The notes beneath the pieces were generated by a model. That model worked only from the letters and a program-made list of their open reading frames with translations. It was not told the origin of the DNA and ran no database searches. A stretch of DNA of 64,000 bases from Nephromyces sp. MM_2019 (Eukaryota; Apicomplexa; Aconoidasida; Nephromycida): the NCBI GenBank assembly GCA_015657535.1, contig JADHZB010001663.1, positions 30,091-94,090 of the forward strand. Direction: 5' to 3'. This document shows positions 1-12,130 of the stretch, in pieces; positions within the stretch are counted from its first letter, which is position 1; every line of letters starts with the position of its first letter. The translations under genes and the position numbers were made by a program.

Positions 1-313
1 AAATTCAGTGGAAATGGTGAATGGAAAGCATGCCAGTGAGCTTGCTTGCTAGCTGGGTAGTTGCACGACAGTATCAACCCAGTTTTTACGCACATTAGGA
101 GATTTTAGAAGAATATCGCACACAGGCAAATTACGCTAAGCAGCAGGACAAATCACAAGAAAACACACATATCTTAGATAAAACTAGTATAAATCAAATT
201 TTGAATCATGCCATATATTATATATCCAAAAAATGTTTCCACACACACTGCTATCCACTACATGCATCATACACACAAAGTACACCTATAACACATTCTC
301 ACACATAGCTAAC

Positions 314-2699
314 CTCCTGTCCATTCAGAAAAGCCATGACGCTTCGCTTTAAAGCCCTTTCTAGGGTTGCTCAGTTTGAAGGGCCACAAGAAGTTGTTTG
401 CCTGTTTGAAGTGCTCGCCACAGCTGAAGATTTCGTTGACAATATCATCAATGCCGTGAATGCCATACTGGCTGAGCTGCTGCTCAACAATGCTATTATC
501 AGTCAAGCGTACTCTCTGGCGACTTCCACGCTTGCCAATCTTGCCTGTAATGAAAAGAAATGGAGATAGTTTTAAAGAGAAACACACACAGAGAATGGAT
601 ATGCCAGTCTTTGCTTGTGACCCCAACATTGTGTTTACAACTCCTTTATACTAGATTAGAGTTGCACCCTATATGCATAAAGCGCTTCAATAGCTAAGCG
701 GGAAAACGGTGGATTACACGGGTTTGTGGCCTCACAAGCCACTAGAGCTCAGCATATACACACAGACGCAATACTACGCTCACTCATCAGCATGCAGCTA
801 AAGCCTTTAACACTACAGTTAAAATATACACACCAAATCCAACCGATAAAAGCAACTAACAAAGCAGCAATCACTCCAAGCAGCAAGCAATTTCTCTGTA
901 AAAAACATCATAAACGGGAAAACAGCAATTATATCAATACCCACATACACCAACCCACACAATACACACACATACCATATCCTCTCTTATAGATAAGAGT
1001 GCGAATCGTCTTCAATGTAGGAGGACCATACGTTACATAAGGAAGGATGCACTTCAGCATCTCCATAGTCGCAGTATTAACCTTAAGGAAAACACCATTG
1101 TTAATCTGAAGTAGCCTGAAGAGACGAAGAATCATCTTAGGCTTTGGAGGGAGCTTGTTGATACCTCTGATCCTTACAACGAAGAGAACCTTTGGTACTG
1201 GCAGTGGCACCATAAACCCTGAGAAGAGGTGGAGTTAGGGGAAAAAGTGTACAGAGTGTGTGTAGAAGTTACGAAGATGCACACACACACAAGTGAAGTA
1301 GATGCAGAGATAGAGGTGAAGGAGATGTACACACACACACAAGTTAAAGAGATGCATAAAGTACATTAAAGAAGCCCCACACTCAAATGTGAACGACTAT
1401 GCAGCATATGCACATCTGAATTTACACGCGCACTTCAACCAATTACCTACCTTTAGTCCTCAGCTTACAGTCCGTGTCGTGCTTCTGCTTCAATGTTTTG
1501 ACAATTTTCGAATTAAATTCCAGTTTCCTAATCTTCAGTGCCTTGGAAAGCAATGAAGCTTTCTGAAACGAGAAACATCACACGCATATAAGCACTATGA
1601 AATTGTACCGCTGATTTACGGGTATTCTAAACCTTTTGGGCGCACACACACACGGATATACATATACACACAAAAACCCACACACAAACCCCCCCACATA
1701 AACCCGCACACACATACCTTATCAGCCTTCTTGAGGGCAATAACACGCATGGCAGCTTGCTGGGCATTCCTCTCGATGAGCTTCTGCCTCAGATAGCTCT
1801 TTAAAAAAAAACATGAAGAAGATGAGGAAGAAACATCAATTCTACATAAATTTAATTGCCTAAAAACTAGAGTCAAACAACAAACTCAAATGCAAGAAAA
1901 TCTGCACTTTAAGATGCACCCACAAAAGCAGCTGGGCCGGAGCATATAAAATGCTGCAAAAAACTTTGCTGCGCCTATGGAAGAGGAAAAAAATATCCAA
2001 ACGCAAAAAAATTCCCACTAATATATAGAGACACATTCACACAGATACATAGATACGTATACATACAACACAGATATGTACACATACACAGACATACGCA
2101 CACATACACAGAGAAACATACACACACGCATTTCTGCGTATTGAAGAAAACGATACCCAAATGAAAACTTCATTGCCAAAAAGAATTAAAATTTTCAACA
2201 CAAATGAGAAAACAGCCAGAACCGGACAAAACAGCGTAGATGTGGAGTTCTTCTGCCTCCTCTTGATTTAAACACACACATTTAACAAAAAAACCTCCAC
2301 ATATTACATATAGTACTACTCAGATGCTTGCTAAAAACTAATCTCTCAGACACTGACTCAGAAAGCGTCTCCAAAGTTCACATTTCTAGCCGTCACATAA
2401 TATCAGCCATTCTTCCAGAAAAGCCATCCCCAGACATCGTGTATAACACTATAAAATCAAAACATCTCTTCACAAACAATACACACACATCCTCTTCATT
2501 CCACATATATACACAATCAAGCTGAAGTTGAGATTAGTGCTACATCCGCTACCATTCTGCTGATTATCTCCAAATCACCAATTTTTACTTGTTAATTTGC
2601 CATTTTAATATATCCAAAATTCAGGAAATTACCACATACAAGTCCACACACACACATCCAGCTTTTACTTACAGCGGGCTGCTCCTCAACTGAAGCCAT
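314..2699 (-). CDS. RPL7: 60S ribosomal protein L7, five exons, 3' end outside the window
   Basis: Component of the large cytosolic ribosomal subunit (uL30 family). Exons read 2699-2673, 1798-1718, 1562-1451, 1218-976 and 544-314; all junctions keep phase with GT-AG introns. The first exon encodes only nine residues (MASVEEQPA). The second and third give the basic helical N-terminus. The fourth holds the uL30 core ([37 protein letters not shown]). The fifth holds [11 protein letters not shown], a central helix and [16 protein letters not shown]. The family normally continues with GDWGNRE plus about ten residues. Here the frame reaches a TAG three codons after KRHGFSEW, but the same bases form a phase-1 donor (G|GTTAGC) that fits a split Gly codon. 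I therefore infer a final exon left of base 1. Introns begin with TG-rich tracts. Confidence 0.93.
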
Positions 2700-4113
2700 A
2701 GCGACTGGGTCTGCAGAAAATGTATGAAGAAGAAAAGCAGACACACCAAAAGATGGCGACTCCTACTGCGTGAATGTGAAGAGGGAAGTTATGAGGAAGA
2801 AGAGAAAGTATGCCGCGTTGAATGAAGTGAGTGGAGGCAGTTTGTCGCTTCCTGAAGCTACAGATGATGTGTGCGAAGTGCATATAAGGGAGGAGACCTC
2901 AGCTTTGTTATTACCAGTTTTTGGGTTAATGGGGGGGGGGAAGTGGGAAGAAGCTTCGCGCGGAGTATGGCGAGGGGGGAAGTGAGTATACACGGGTGAG
3001 TGGGGTTGTATCGGTAGCTGGCAGGCTTGTGTGTGTGAAGCTGTCGTGGGGAAGTGGTTTGGCATAGTATGTGTGTGTACGCTAGTGTGCGTGCATATTA
3101 GTATTATTGTAAGCGTATAGCAGTAGTGTGTGTGTGTAGTAAAACATGGACGAACAAGCCAGGATTTATTTCTATACATTCGTTTCAAGGCACCACTGCA
3201 AAGTTAGCAAATATTTTGCAGTTTACGCTACTTTGTGGAATTCTAGCACTTTTGAGGGGTAGCTAAACACAGCATAGATAACAAATACTCAGGAAGGCGT
3301 GTGTTAGCACGCATACATAGAATCGAGTTTTCAACACTCACACACAGAAAAATGCGATCACTCGGGTGTTATCTCAGCATCGTACCAGCTGCAGACACTC
3401 ATTGACGTTGATACTCGGGGTTTATCCTAAAGCTTAAGTGCACTGCTCACAAATTTCGTCACAAAGGTGCTACTCATCTCGTATCACACACACCTGCTAC
3501 TCATGCCATATCACACACACACCCTACTCCTGCCAAATCACACGCACACACATCTTACTAATCCAAATCACACGCACACACATCCTACTAATCCAGATAA
3601 CACACACAGCTCTTTGCTTATGTCATTTACTTGAAACTGCAAGGAAATAGAATTTTTCATCTCCACGCCTTCTCCAGCTTCTCCTTTAGACTTTCACTTG
3701 TTACTCTTTCTTTTTACTTGTTCATCATCTTTCACTTTCCCTCCTCGACTCCATCAAACTTCATTTGAAGAATTTTCAGCTGCCTAGTGTGTGTATCCCC
3801 TGCTTTGCTACTTACTTCCTCATTTCTAGCTTGTGTAATTTACTGCTTCCTTTACTTGAAGCTTCGAAAGAGTTTTAGGATTCCTCTAGGAGGCGCTGAA
3901 ATATCGTGTGATTTGCACACCATTATCGCTCCCTCCTCATCCATTTATCTCCTTTTTTTTGTTGATTTTTTGACCTTCCCTCTTTCCTCTTTCTTTTGAA
4001 GTTTTCACAGTTTTATTTTTAAGCTTCTTTTATTTGACGGAACCCTATTTTTCTTGTTACTTGGATATTTTTGGTATCTCTTTCATCATTTTTTTGAGAA
4101 TTGCTTTCCTCCG
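2700..4113. promoter_or_regulatory. Shared intergenic region between divergent RPL7 and V-ATPase c'' genes
   Basis: L7 runs left and V-ATPase c'' runs right, so these 1.4 kb must hold both promoters. I see a run of nine or ten G at 2932, several CA/TG stretches, a CA-rich minisatellite (listed separately) and a strongly T/C-rich tract from about 3660 to 4100 just before the V-ATPase start codon. The pyrimidine tract would suit a 5' UTR or a trans- or cis-spliced leader region, but I see no definite core promoter element. Short open frames here are CA-repeat translations. Confidence 0.5.
3477..3610. repeat. CA-rich minisatellite, about 30 bp unit, 4-5 degenerate copies
   Basis: Successive blocks read as ATCACACxCACACA followed by a CTACTxATxC spacer. 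The last two full copies (about 3535-3595) are nearly identical. Lies in the divergent promoter region. Confidence 0.7.
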
Positions 4114-7100
4114 ATGGCTGCATTACCGGTGGAAAACTGGACGGACCTGCTGCGCGCAATCAACCCCACCTATTGGGCAGCATTTGGTTTGGTATTCTCT
4201 CTGTGTGCGTCCACCATTGGAGCCGCATGGTTATTAGCTGGAGGGGGTGTGTGTATCATGTATTTGTATGTGTGCTTTTCAGATATTAATTTGAGTAGTT
4301 ATAAAGTTAGACTTTTTGGGGTGCAATTTTCTTTAAAAATTTTGTATTTTTCAGTTAAATTCTGCATCTAAGGCTTGTTTTGGTGAATTTTTGAGTCATT
4401 TTGTGAATCATAAACCTATTATGAGTAAAATTCTGCATCTAAGGCCTTATAGGTTATTCTTTTAATCATTTATAACAAAACTCTCGAAAGGTATGTCTTT
4501 TATTTTTGTAGTTCCCACGATAAATTGGTACTTTTATAGATTTGTGTGAAGACAGCGTCTTCAATAATCACTCAATCACTAGGACGCATTTATACTGATT
4601 TTACACAAAGTTGCTTTTTGTGTGTTGAATCGACTAATGCCTATCTTTTGAGGAAGATTTTGACTTCTAACTTGGTAAGGGCAATTCTTTTTACGTATTT
4701 GGCTGGTGCATGCCGTTTTCTAGTATATATTATTCAAGGTATTTATTTGGCATAGTATTTCCTTGTGTTTTCCCACACCCTTTCTTAGGGCGCATACTTC
4801 TGAATTACAAGGGCTTTTCATGCAAAGTTTTCAGCGCCAAAATTCGGCCCTTGAGGCGTCTGATGAGGTGGTCATGTGCACTCTTCACACTTTTTTGAAT
4901 TACATTTAATGTGTGAGGCTTACATAGACAAGCCTTTAACGTTGTTTTCATCCTTGAACACCACTCATAATCCTTCAATAGAAAGCCTAAAAAGTGAACC
5001 TTATACCCTAAACCCTACTGCCGTTCATCCCACACACACGTCTATCTTTGTTTGTAGGGGCATATTCATATGCGGTTCTTCAGTAATGGGGGCTTCCATT
5101 AAGTCCCCCAGAGTTCAGGGTAAGAATTTAGTCTCCATTCTCTTGTGTGAAGCCTCAGGAATCTTCGGATTCATCACGTCTTTCATTCTGCTAGGGAAGC
5201 TTGATGAGCTGGCTACTGCGCTTGCACAGACAGGAGGGCGACCTGTGCATGTTTATCCAAATGATGCAGTACTGTTAGGTTGGGTGATCTTCACTACCGG
5301 TATTACGGTTGGCTTATCTAACCTTGTTTCAGGGTAAAGGAAGGGGTGGTTGAAGAGGGGGAATTTTTGCCAGTGAGTGTTTCTTTTAATGCAGAAAATG
5401 GACTATTTCTCCTGCTAAAAAAACATGTCAAATGGTATAAAAGTGTGGCTTTGTGTGTGTTACGAACATTGTGTAGTATGTCTTATATGTCGTAACTTTT
5501 GGGCATTGCAAATGTGCGTGGTGTGGGTGACGTGTGTAGTGTGTGTGATGAGCACTTCATGATGTGTGTGGTGCATCCAGGAGGTGTTATTTAAGTCGTT
5601 AACATAAGCTGCATTATTTCTTAGGCATCGAAAGTTGCCAGTCGGATGGGTACACACGTAATGTCTGGCATGAATGTTCTCTTCAAGTGTACAAATGCCT
5701 GCTTTTTGCATACAACTTTTGCCGCTTCATTTTAGCACGTGTGTGCATCTTTTAAGCGCATTTGCTCAATTTTCGCTCGCCTTGTTTCCCTTGTTATCCG
5801 CCTTCAATGAGTATCTTCTAATTATAGACGAATGTCTTTGCTTTTTTGCTGTAGTCTCCCTCTCTTTTGAACTCACTCTACTCCTTTCGTACTCTTTCTA
5901 CAGTTTTGTACGTGCTATCGATGAGTGTGTGTGATTATGCGAATCAAGTGTGTTTTTTTTTTCTGACACCTCAGGGTAGCGGTTGGAATTACAGGTTCGA
6001 ATACTGTACTCAGTGATGCGCAGAGGCCAGAAACTTTTGTGAAGATGTTTATGGCAGAAATATTTGCTGGAGTGTTGGGTAAGATGTAAGGCTAGGATTA
6101 TCGTGTGTTACATTGCATATGTCAAATTATTCCGTGTGTGCAGCTATAATTTTTTTTTGGTACGCTGTGTGTTTGATTATTCCGTGTGTGCATGCTTATT
6201 CCTTTTGTGTTCTCATTTGCTGTATTTGCTTATCCGGTGAACCTTGCTTATTTCATGGGCGCGCTCCATTCAGTGTGTGCATAAGAAGATGTATACACTG
6301 ACTTTATGCGTTCGTGGGAGGGCGCATGATCCGCGTATACGCAAAGGAGTTCAAGAACGATGACATTCGCAGTTTAAGTGCTTTAATTAGTTCTATAGCA
6401 CTAACGGAAAAAGTATCAGCAACTAGCAGATTTTTACCCTCTTTTCAAAGCAGCATTATTGTATTGAAAAAGGAGTTCGAAATGCTCAGTTTGAAACCAG
6501 AAAGCAGAAAAATTATGACTTCATCTTGCTAAAAATAAGAGATAGAAAATAAAATTATATAAGTGATTAGTGTATCCGCCTGGAAGCATCCTAAAGGAAG
6601 CTGCCTTCGCAACTATTTTTATATTTTCTGATGCTTTCTAGTTGATATGAGAGCAAAAAGCTCTTCACTCTTTTAAATTGAAAAGCTGCTAAAACTTAGT
6701 GTGTAAACATACACACCGTGCGTGAGTACTCTTTTTTAACACAAATCTGTCCTGCCACAGTAGTATAAAACTTTTGAGAAACGGACTAGCGCTTTTGCCG
6801 GCTTACCGCTTCATCAATTCGCGTGTGTTTACACTCCACACGCTGCTTTTCCGGAAGACTAAGCGTGTGTGCGTGCGAGATCACTACTAAGTAGCATATG
6901 CTTGCTTGAACCAACACTTTGACGAGTATACACACATGTTTTGTTGCTCCAGCTTCACCTGCAATTTTATGATCTCCGCGGATGAGGTTTTATACATTGG
7001 ATACACGTTTTTGTTGCACACACGCTAGTGTATTTGTGAGTTCATTAAAAAGCACAATAAGACATTATTCTTTGAGCTTCTAGGCATAGCGCTAGTGAGA

Positions 7101-7546
7101 GGTTTGCTGAATGAGCTGCCTATACACTTCTGTGCAGTTGGATCTTATTGTTAGGAGTAATTTGTGAGCGATGGTTCCCTCGTGGCTCAAAATTTATGTT
7201 TTCCAATGCTTAGATTAGTTTGGATTTAGGACCTACTTACCCTGTACCTTTAAGATTTATTTTATTTGCAAAATTATACTTGTTTCTTGGAGTTTAGTTA
7301 AATTCCTCCACCGTGGTATGAGCCTTCATTGCTGTTTTATACGCATTTTACTTACAATTTTGATGAAGTTTCGGCGTTACCCCTAGAATGAGGGGTGCAT
7401 GTATTGGGAGGCGCTTATGTAGTGCACCAATACCAAGTATAGAGGAATTATGGAGTCAATTTTTTGCTTCTGTTGAACTACTGGCAGGTCTCTTTGGCTT
7501 CATTATCGGGATGCTTCAGTCTGCCATTTCTAGTGGTGCAACTTGA
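4114..7546 (+). CDS. VMA16: V-type proton ATPase proteolipid subunit c''
   Basis: Subunit of the membrane V0 rotor that carries protons across acidic-organelle or plasma membranes. Exons 4114-4229, 5058-5333, 5975-6078 and 7488-7546 join in phase to 184 residues, close to the usual length. The start MAALPVENW lies directly before the first hydrophobic helix. Key landmarks: GAAWGIFICGSS, SIKSPRVQGKNL, then LLCEASGIFGF with the membrane-buried carboxylate E70. A second carboxylate, E159, lies in MFMAEIFAG, followed by the last helix LFGFIIGMLQSA. E70 aligns with the family's essential proton-binding Glu. The first donor is GTTATT rather than GTAAGT. It is the only site that gives the conserved GAAWGIF junction, because reading on adds unconserved residues and breaks phase. 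Introns are 828, 641 and 1,409 bases, large for an 184-residue gene. Divergent from RPL7. Confidence 0.94.
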
Positions 7547-10399
7547 GTATACGCATTAAGGATGAAAAAAGGCTCATATCCTCCAGCAGATTTTTGGCCT
7601 TTTTTCTGTTTTCTGGCTGTTCAGCCGTTTTAAGGGTGTTTTGTGCCCCTCCAACTCAACTTGCTATTAAAATGAAATTTAAGTGAATGCAAACCCGTTA
7701 GAACGTCAAGTTTTCGTTTCTGAAAACGTCGTTTTCTTGATTTATATACATTTTTTGTGCTGATTTGTGGTTGCCCTTCTCTCGGTTTCTTGAGTATCAG
7801 AAAAAATATCTTTGAATATGAGGAAGATAATTTCATCACGTAGAAAAAAAGTGACTTTATTTCAGGAGCTGACCTATATGTTATTCATGCTATTTTTTTA
7901 ATATATGCCTATTCACGTTAAGTGTCACAAATGAATCAAAGATATTGCAGACCTTGCTTGTCTGATTGCTTCTTCCTGCCCTAAATTTGTCTGACCTACT
8001 AAACTTGCTGATTACGCATGTTTTTACGCATTTTGAGTCTTTTTTGACTCTTTTGTAGCTGTAATCTCGCGCTTGTGTCTGGCAGGATTCTCATTAGAAA
8101 AATCATCTTTTGCTCTCTCATAATCGACGACTGGGTTGTGCCAATCAAGCGAATATGCTTGTACATTTACCTCAGCACATTCACTAACCAGCAAAAGTAG
8201 TTCATGACGAAGAAAGAAATCTTCGCTTTTGTAATGCTTATTAGCATAGTAGTTTTGCAGAAAGAGGTTCTTTCTGTGTGAAGATTAAAACGTACTTCGG
8301 AAGCTAATCCTATAAATTGAAGGAAATCTAGTGGATAAAATATGCAAATATACATAATATGTCATGTACATTTTTGTTTCCTATGGAAAGGTAACTACTA
8401 CGCCACATATACCGTGGTAGCTTCATAGCCAACAGTATTTTGGCACGCGAATGGATTGGACTACTCTTTTACTTTAAAGGTTTCGGTATTTGTTAGCGTT
8501 GCTTGTATTGGCTTAGCGACCGCTTTGGCTCTCTTGCTCCCCTGCATTACTTCCTATATCCAAATAGCTGTTTATTCCCCTAAAGATGCAGTCTGAAAAT
8601 CTTATGAACGTAATTGCACACACTGATCATGTAGAGAATGCAGATTTGCGCTTTATCATTGAATGTTCTCGCGTCTACTTGGATTAACATACGATTCTGC
8701 ACAAAAAGCAGCGCGTGTAATTGGCCTAGTCCAGTTAGGGAATTGTTAATGGTTATATACGACGATTACTGTCGCAGCAATCCTTGTAATAGCACATATA
8801 ATGCGTAATACCTTTTTTCCTTGATCTCAAAAATACTCTGCTATATACTATTTATTGTGCATACTGCTCGTGTCTTGATTAATGCAGATTCAGCCGAGCA
8901 GCATAGCAACTTTTTTCTCAGTTTGTTTTTCACGAGTTCGTTCCTGACCCTTAAGAATCCGTGGTTGTACACAAACTGACTACCTTATATTCCTTCTGTG
9001 GAAACCTATAGTGATCACTCCGTGAGTGGCAGCGTATCTCTGAAAGCAAAAAAAAAGATAAATAACCGTCAGCGTATCATAAGCGCACGAAGCACTACTG
9101 GAGAATCGGTGGTTTTTTGCGCCAAATAGGGGATTATAGGCAGTTTTCTAGCCATGTTATTTAGATGTTGCCATTGGTCAGAAGCGGGGAATGAGTATGT
9201 TTTTAAGCGGACCACCAGTAATTCAAAGCGACGTGTGTATGCGTCTCTAGTTTCCTCGGTGTCCGCATATGCGTTGATAATGGTAAAGATGCCATTCACG
9301 TGCATCTATCAATCTACTTGAGTTTCGGTATGAATACATGTGCACCATAGAATTAGATTGTGCACACGAGACGTCGATAAACTTGGGCGGTGTTCCGTCC
9401 ATCCTTTTCAACGAGATAAAAACTATGCTTTCGAGTAGGGGTAGGGGAATCCATCGCTTGGCCAATGAATTGGCTATTTCATCAGTCAGACTCAGAGGGA
9501 GCTTTTCCAAAAACGATAGGCGGTGATAAGTAAGTTGAGCTTCCCTACGTGCTCTTATGCCCCCATTATGGCCGCACGTTCGTGCTGAGGAATTCTGACG
9601 CACTCCACTTTTCACATGGGGATACACTAGTGTAACCGCCTTCTGTGCCCTCGAAAAGCTATCGTATGTAGGCGTCGTATTGTGTGCAGTTTGGCATGCA
9701 CACCCTCAAGTGAATGTGTTCTTTTATGTGCTTGTCTACTGTATTTGCTTTTAACGTGTGTGCAGTTGCTTTATAATGTGCTTCAAGGTGCATAACTTCT
9801 GCTTTGAGTGTGTGTTTTATAATGCACTTCAAGGTGCATTTATTCTTATTGCAATTGATGTTATTTTTTGCGCATGTAATCTTATCAGTTTGCATGTTCT
9901 AATCTTGTATGAACCGTTGAATAGAGTTTGATATATGATGCTATGGCTTTCGCACACTTGAGTGGCATTTAAATAGTAATGCATGGTCGCCTTTTAAAGC
10001 ATAGGCGAGGCGCTTGCTTTGTAGCTTCTTCGGTCGCTGCCAATGTATCTCTAAAGACGTCTATGTATTTGTAATAAGTGATCCCCGCAAAACTTATTCT
10101 AGCGTAGGGCTCTGGCTCCATTCGTTTCCATACCTCCATGCCAAGCCTACTGTTTAAACCAACTGATTCTACTTCTTTGAGCTTCTATGCTTCCCTTGCC
10201 GACTACTTTGAACAATCCACATCCACTTGCCTCCAATACAATTACATACCCACTCGCTTATACCTCCGTCTGCTGCACGCTCTTGCGGTCCCCACAATAA
10301 AGCGATTACTTCATTAGCAACTCCTGCTGGAACACACATCACTAAAGTGGGCTTCTTATCAACGACATAGCTACTCGCTCGTATGAAATACTTCTCCAC
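7547..10399. other. Intergenic; two overlapping unassigned minus-strand frames at 9069-9627
   Basis: No recognised gene. On the minus strand a 126-codon frame (9627-9247) and a 78-codon frame (9305-9069) overlap by 59 bases in different phases, as if a frameshift or missed intron separates them. The second contains GIFTIINAYADTEETRDAY, faintly like the xIxNxYAPT strand of endonuclease/exonuclease/phosphatase domains of LINE elements, but no catalytic GDFN motif follows. From 10169 to 10390 an open minus-strand stretch (VVDKKPTLVMCVPAGVANEV) follows a good donor at the end of the next gene and could be its last exon. The rest shows nothing I can support. Confidence 0.4.
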
Positions 10400-12055
10400 T
10401 CACCAACAGAAATGTGCGTTTTCCATTTTGGGATTTCCTTGAGGTGAAGAGCGCTGGTATGCTTCCTTTGATGGAAGGTACCGAACGACTGGCTGCATTC
10501 GCCTACCTGGGTTCTCAATATGAACGCTTGCAATCCTCCGTCCATTCCCACCTCCCCTTTGTGGAAGGCGATAAGCCGCAACATATGCATCTCCGCTCTG
10601 ACCATATTCACGAGTAGTCGCCATGTACTCTCCCCTCTTCCTGGAAGTGTTGTTACTGAAAACCGTTGAATCCCCCCCCCTCGAGATGGAAGAGGCTATG
10701 GAACGCCCCTCATTCTCTGCTGCGGAATTCATTGAGCGGCTCTTAACCCCCACGACACCTCCCCAGGTAGTTGGATTTCCTCCCCCTGAAAAAGGCATAC
10801 CAGACTTTTTCAGTATCACTCTCTTTGTGTATATCCTTTCGGTAACCGCATCCGCATTCCCGTTTGTACTGGAGGTCTGTACTGAGTGCACTCGACTGCT
10901 GTTAGCGCCATTCCCTCTTTCAGTGACGTAGTTGTATTGTTCGTATGCGTCACCAGCAGGGCGTTGCCTCCGCTGGTATGAGCTAGGGTTCGGATAAAAT
11001 CTTACACCCTCTCTCTTAGGCGTGCTTACCTTCCTTGGAGCCTCAAACCATTCGGAAGTAAGTTTTACGCTATCATTCATTGTCCCACTCCGAAGGGGTC
11101 CGCTCGTCCCAACGCCATCCTTGACCGAGACACGAGTGGATTGCGTGCTAGGATAGTGAGAAGTATACCGATAGGTGATCCTGTGTCCCCCTTCCACCCC
11201 CTCACGATTTGGCAGCTCATTAGTAGGGTACTGAATGATGTCGAAGGTGCCAGCGGGTATGAGGCTGCTTGTCACCCGGCCCTCCTCCCTCTTTAAACGG
11301 TTAATATGTTGAGAGGATGGTGAGAGGGCGTACGCTGGAGTAGGGTGAGGTGCTGTGGCGTGAATTGGGGAAGGGGGGTGAGAGGATGTAGAATGATGTG
11401 GTGAAGGTGGAGGGATGTGGTGCCCAGGCAATGCAGCCAGGGTTGACACGCTATGGGGACTGGTGATGCTGTGTGGGCTTAGCAGGTTCTGGGGACTTGA
11501 AAAGCTATGCGGGCTCGTCGCGCCATGGGGACTTGACAAATTGTGAGAGTTTGGCATAACATGCACTGCTGGTAGGCTATGATGGAATGATAAACTATGA
11601 GGATTTGTGATACTCATGGAGCTTGGCATGCTATTGTTTATTGGAAGGGACTGCGCACCAGAAAGAGCTGTCGCACTTTGTCTGCCTGGAGACCCATCTG
11701 AATTACGAATGACATACCGCTCGATGTGCTGGTCGTTAGAAATCGTGCTCGCATGTTTAGGATTTCCAGAACCCTTCGATAATGAGTTTATTCCCTTCTT
11801 TGATGCAGTAAGAGCGTGAAACCATGTTAGACCATCTGAAGGGTACCCTTCCAACCCCCTGTCAGCATCTTTTTTAAAGCTTTTTCCCCCGATTATATCA
11901 CCGTTGGTGCTGAATAAATTTCTGTTTAGCTCAAATGAGGGCTGTTTACCCGCTTCTAATGTGGTATTCCATGATTTCATTGAATGTCTTCTTGTGGATT
12001 TTCGCCTCCTCTTGAATTGTCCTTTTTTACCATGTGTGCTCCAGCCTTGCCCCAT
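10400..12055 (-). CDS. Unknown Ser/Pro/His-rich protein with possible N-myristoylation start
   Basis: I do not recognise a family. One long exon is open for 576 codons from 12130. I prefer the internal ATG at 12055 because it gives MGQGWSTHGKKG, which fits the myristoylation pattern M-G-x-x-x-S/T with basic residues following (KKGQFKRRRKSTRR). That would predict a membrane-anchored cytosolic protein of about 551 residues. Roughly residues 145-260 are low complexity: about ten loose S-P-H-S/N repeats, then a Pro/His tract. The C-terminal half is Arg/Ser/Tyr-rich and has no helix-forming stretch. The frame ends with HFCW and a TGA that overlaps a good donor (TTG|GTGAGT at about 10402). A further exon near 10390-10169 is possible. 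Conserved domains: none seen. Coding is supported by frame length and by steady non-repeat composition outside the SPH block. Confidence 0.55.
   Translation of the reverse strand: MGQGWSTHGKKGQFKRRRKSTRRHSMKSWNTTLEAGKQPSFELNRNLFSTNGDIIGGKSFKKDADRGLEGYPSDGLTWFHALTASKKGINSLSKGSGNPKHASTISNDQHIERYVIRNSDGSPGRQSATALSGAQSLPINNSMPSSMSITNPHSLSFHHSLPAVHVMPNSHNLSSPHGATSPHSFSSPQNLLSPHSITSPHSVSTLAALPGHHIPPPSPHHSTSSHPPSPIHATAPHPTPAYALSPSSQHINRLKREEGRVTSSLIPAGTFDIIQYPTNELPNREGVEGGHRITYRYTSHYPSTQSTRVSVKDGVGTSGPLRSGTMNDSVKLTSEWFEAPRKVSTPKREGVRFYPNPSSYQRRQRPAGDAYEQYNYVTERGNGANSSRVHSVQTSSTNGNADAVTERIYTKRVILKKSGMPFSGGGNPTTWGGVVGVKSRSMNSAAENEGRSIASSISRGGDSTVFSNNTSRKRGEYMATTREYGQSGDAYVAAYRLPQRGGGNGRRIASVHIENPGRRMQPVVRYLPSKEAYQRSSPQGNPKMENAHFCW
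11350..11640. repeat. Degenerate in-frame SPHS-coding repeat inside the unknown protein
   Basis: On the minus strand the sequence encodes a series of S-x-S-P-H-S/G/N units 15-24 bases apart. On the plus strand they are seen as recurring GGGACTxGxxA/TGCTxTGxGGxCT words. Copies differ in length by whole codons, so the reading frame is preserved. Confidence 0.65.
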
Positions 12056-12130
12056 AATAGCGTGTTTGCAGCAAACACTTTCCGGATAAGCTAGTGTGCT
12101 CTGCGTCCACAAGCATAGGCTTGGTGGCAT

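Noticed and set aside
5985..6000. GGTTCGAAT, like a tRNA B box
   Set aside because: Inside the V-ATPase c'' exon; no upstream A box or acceptor stem.
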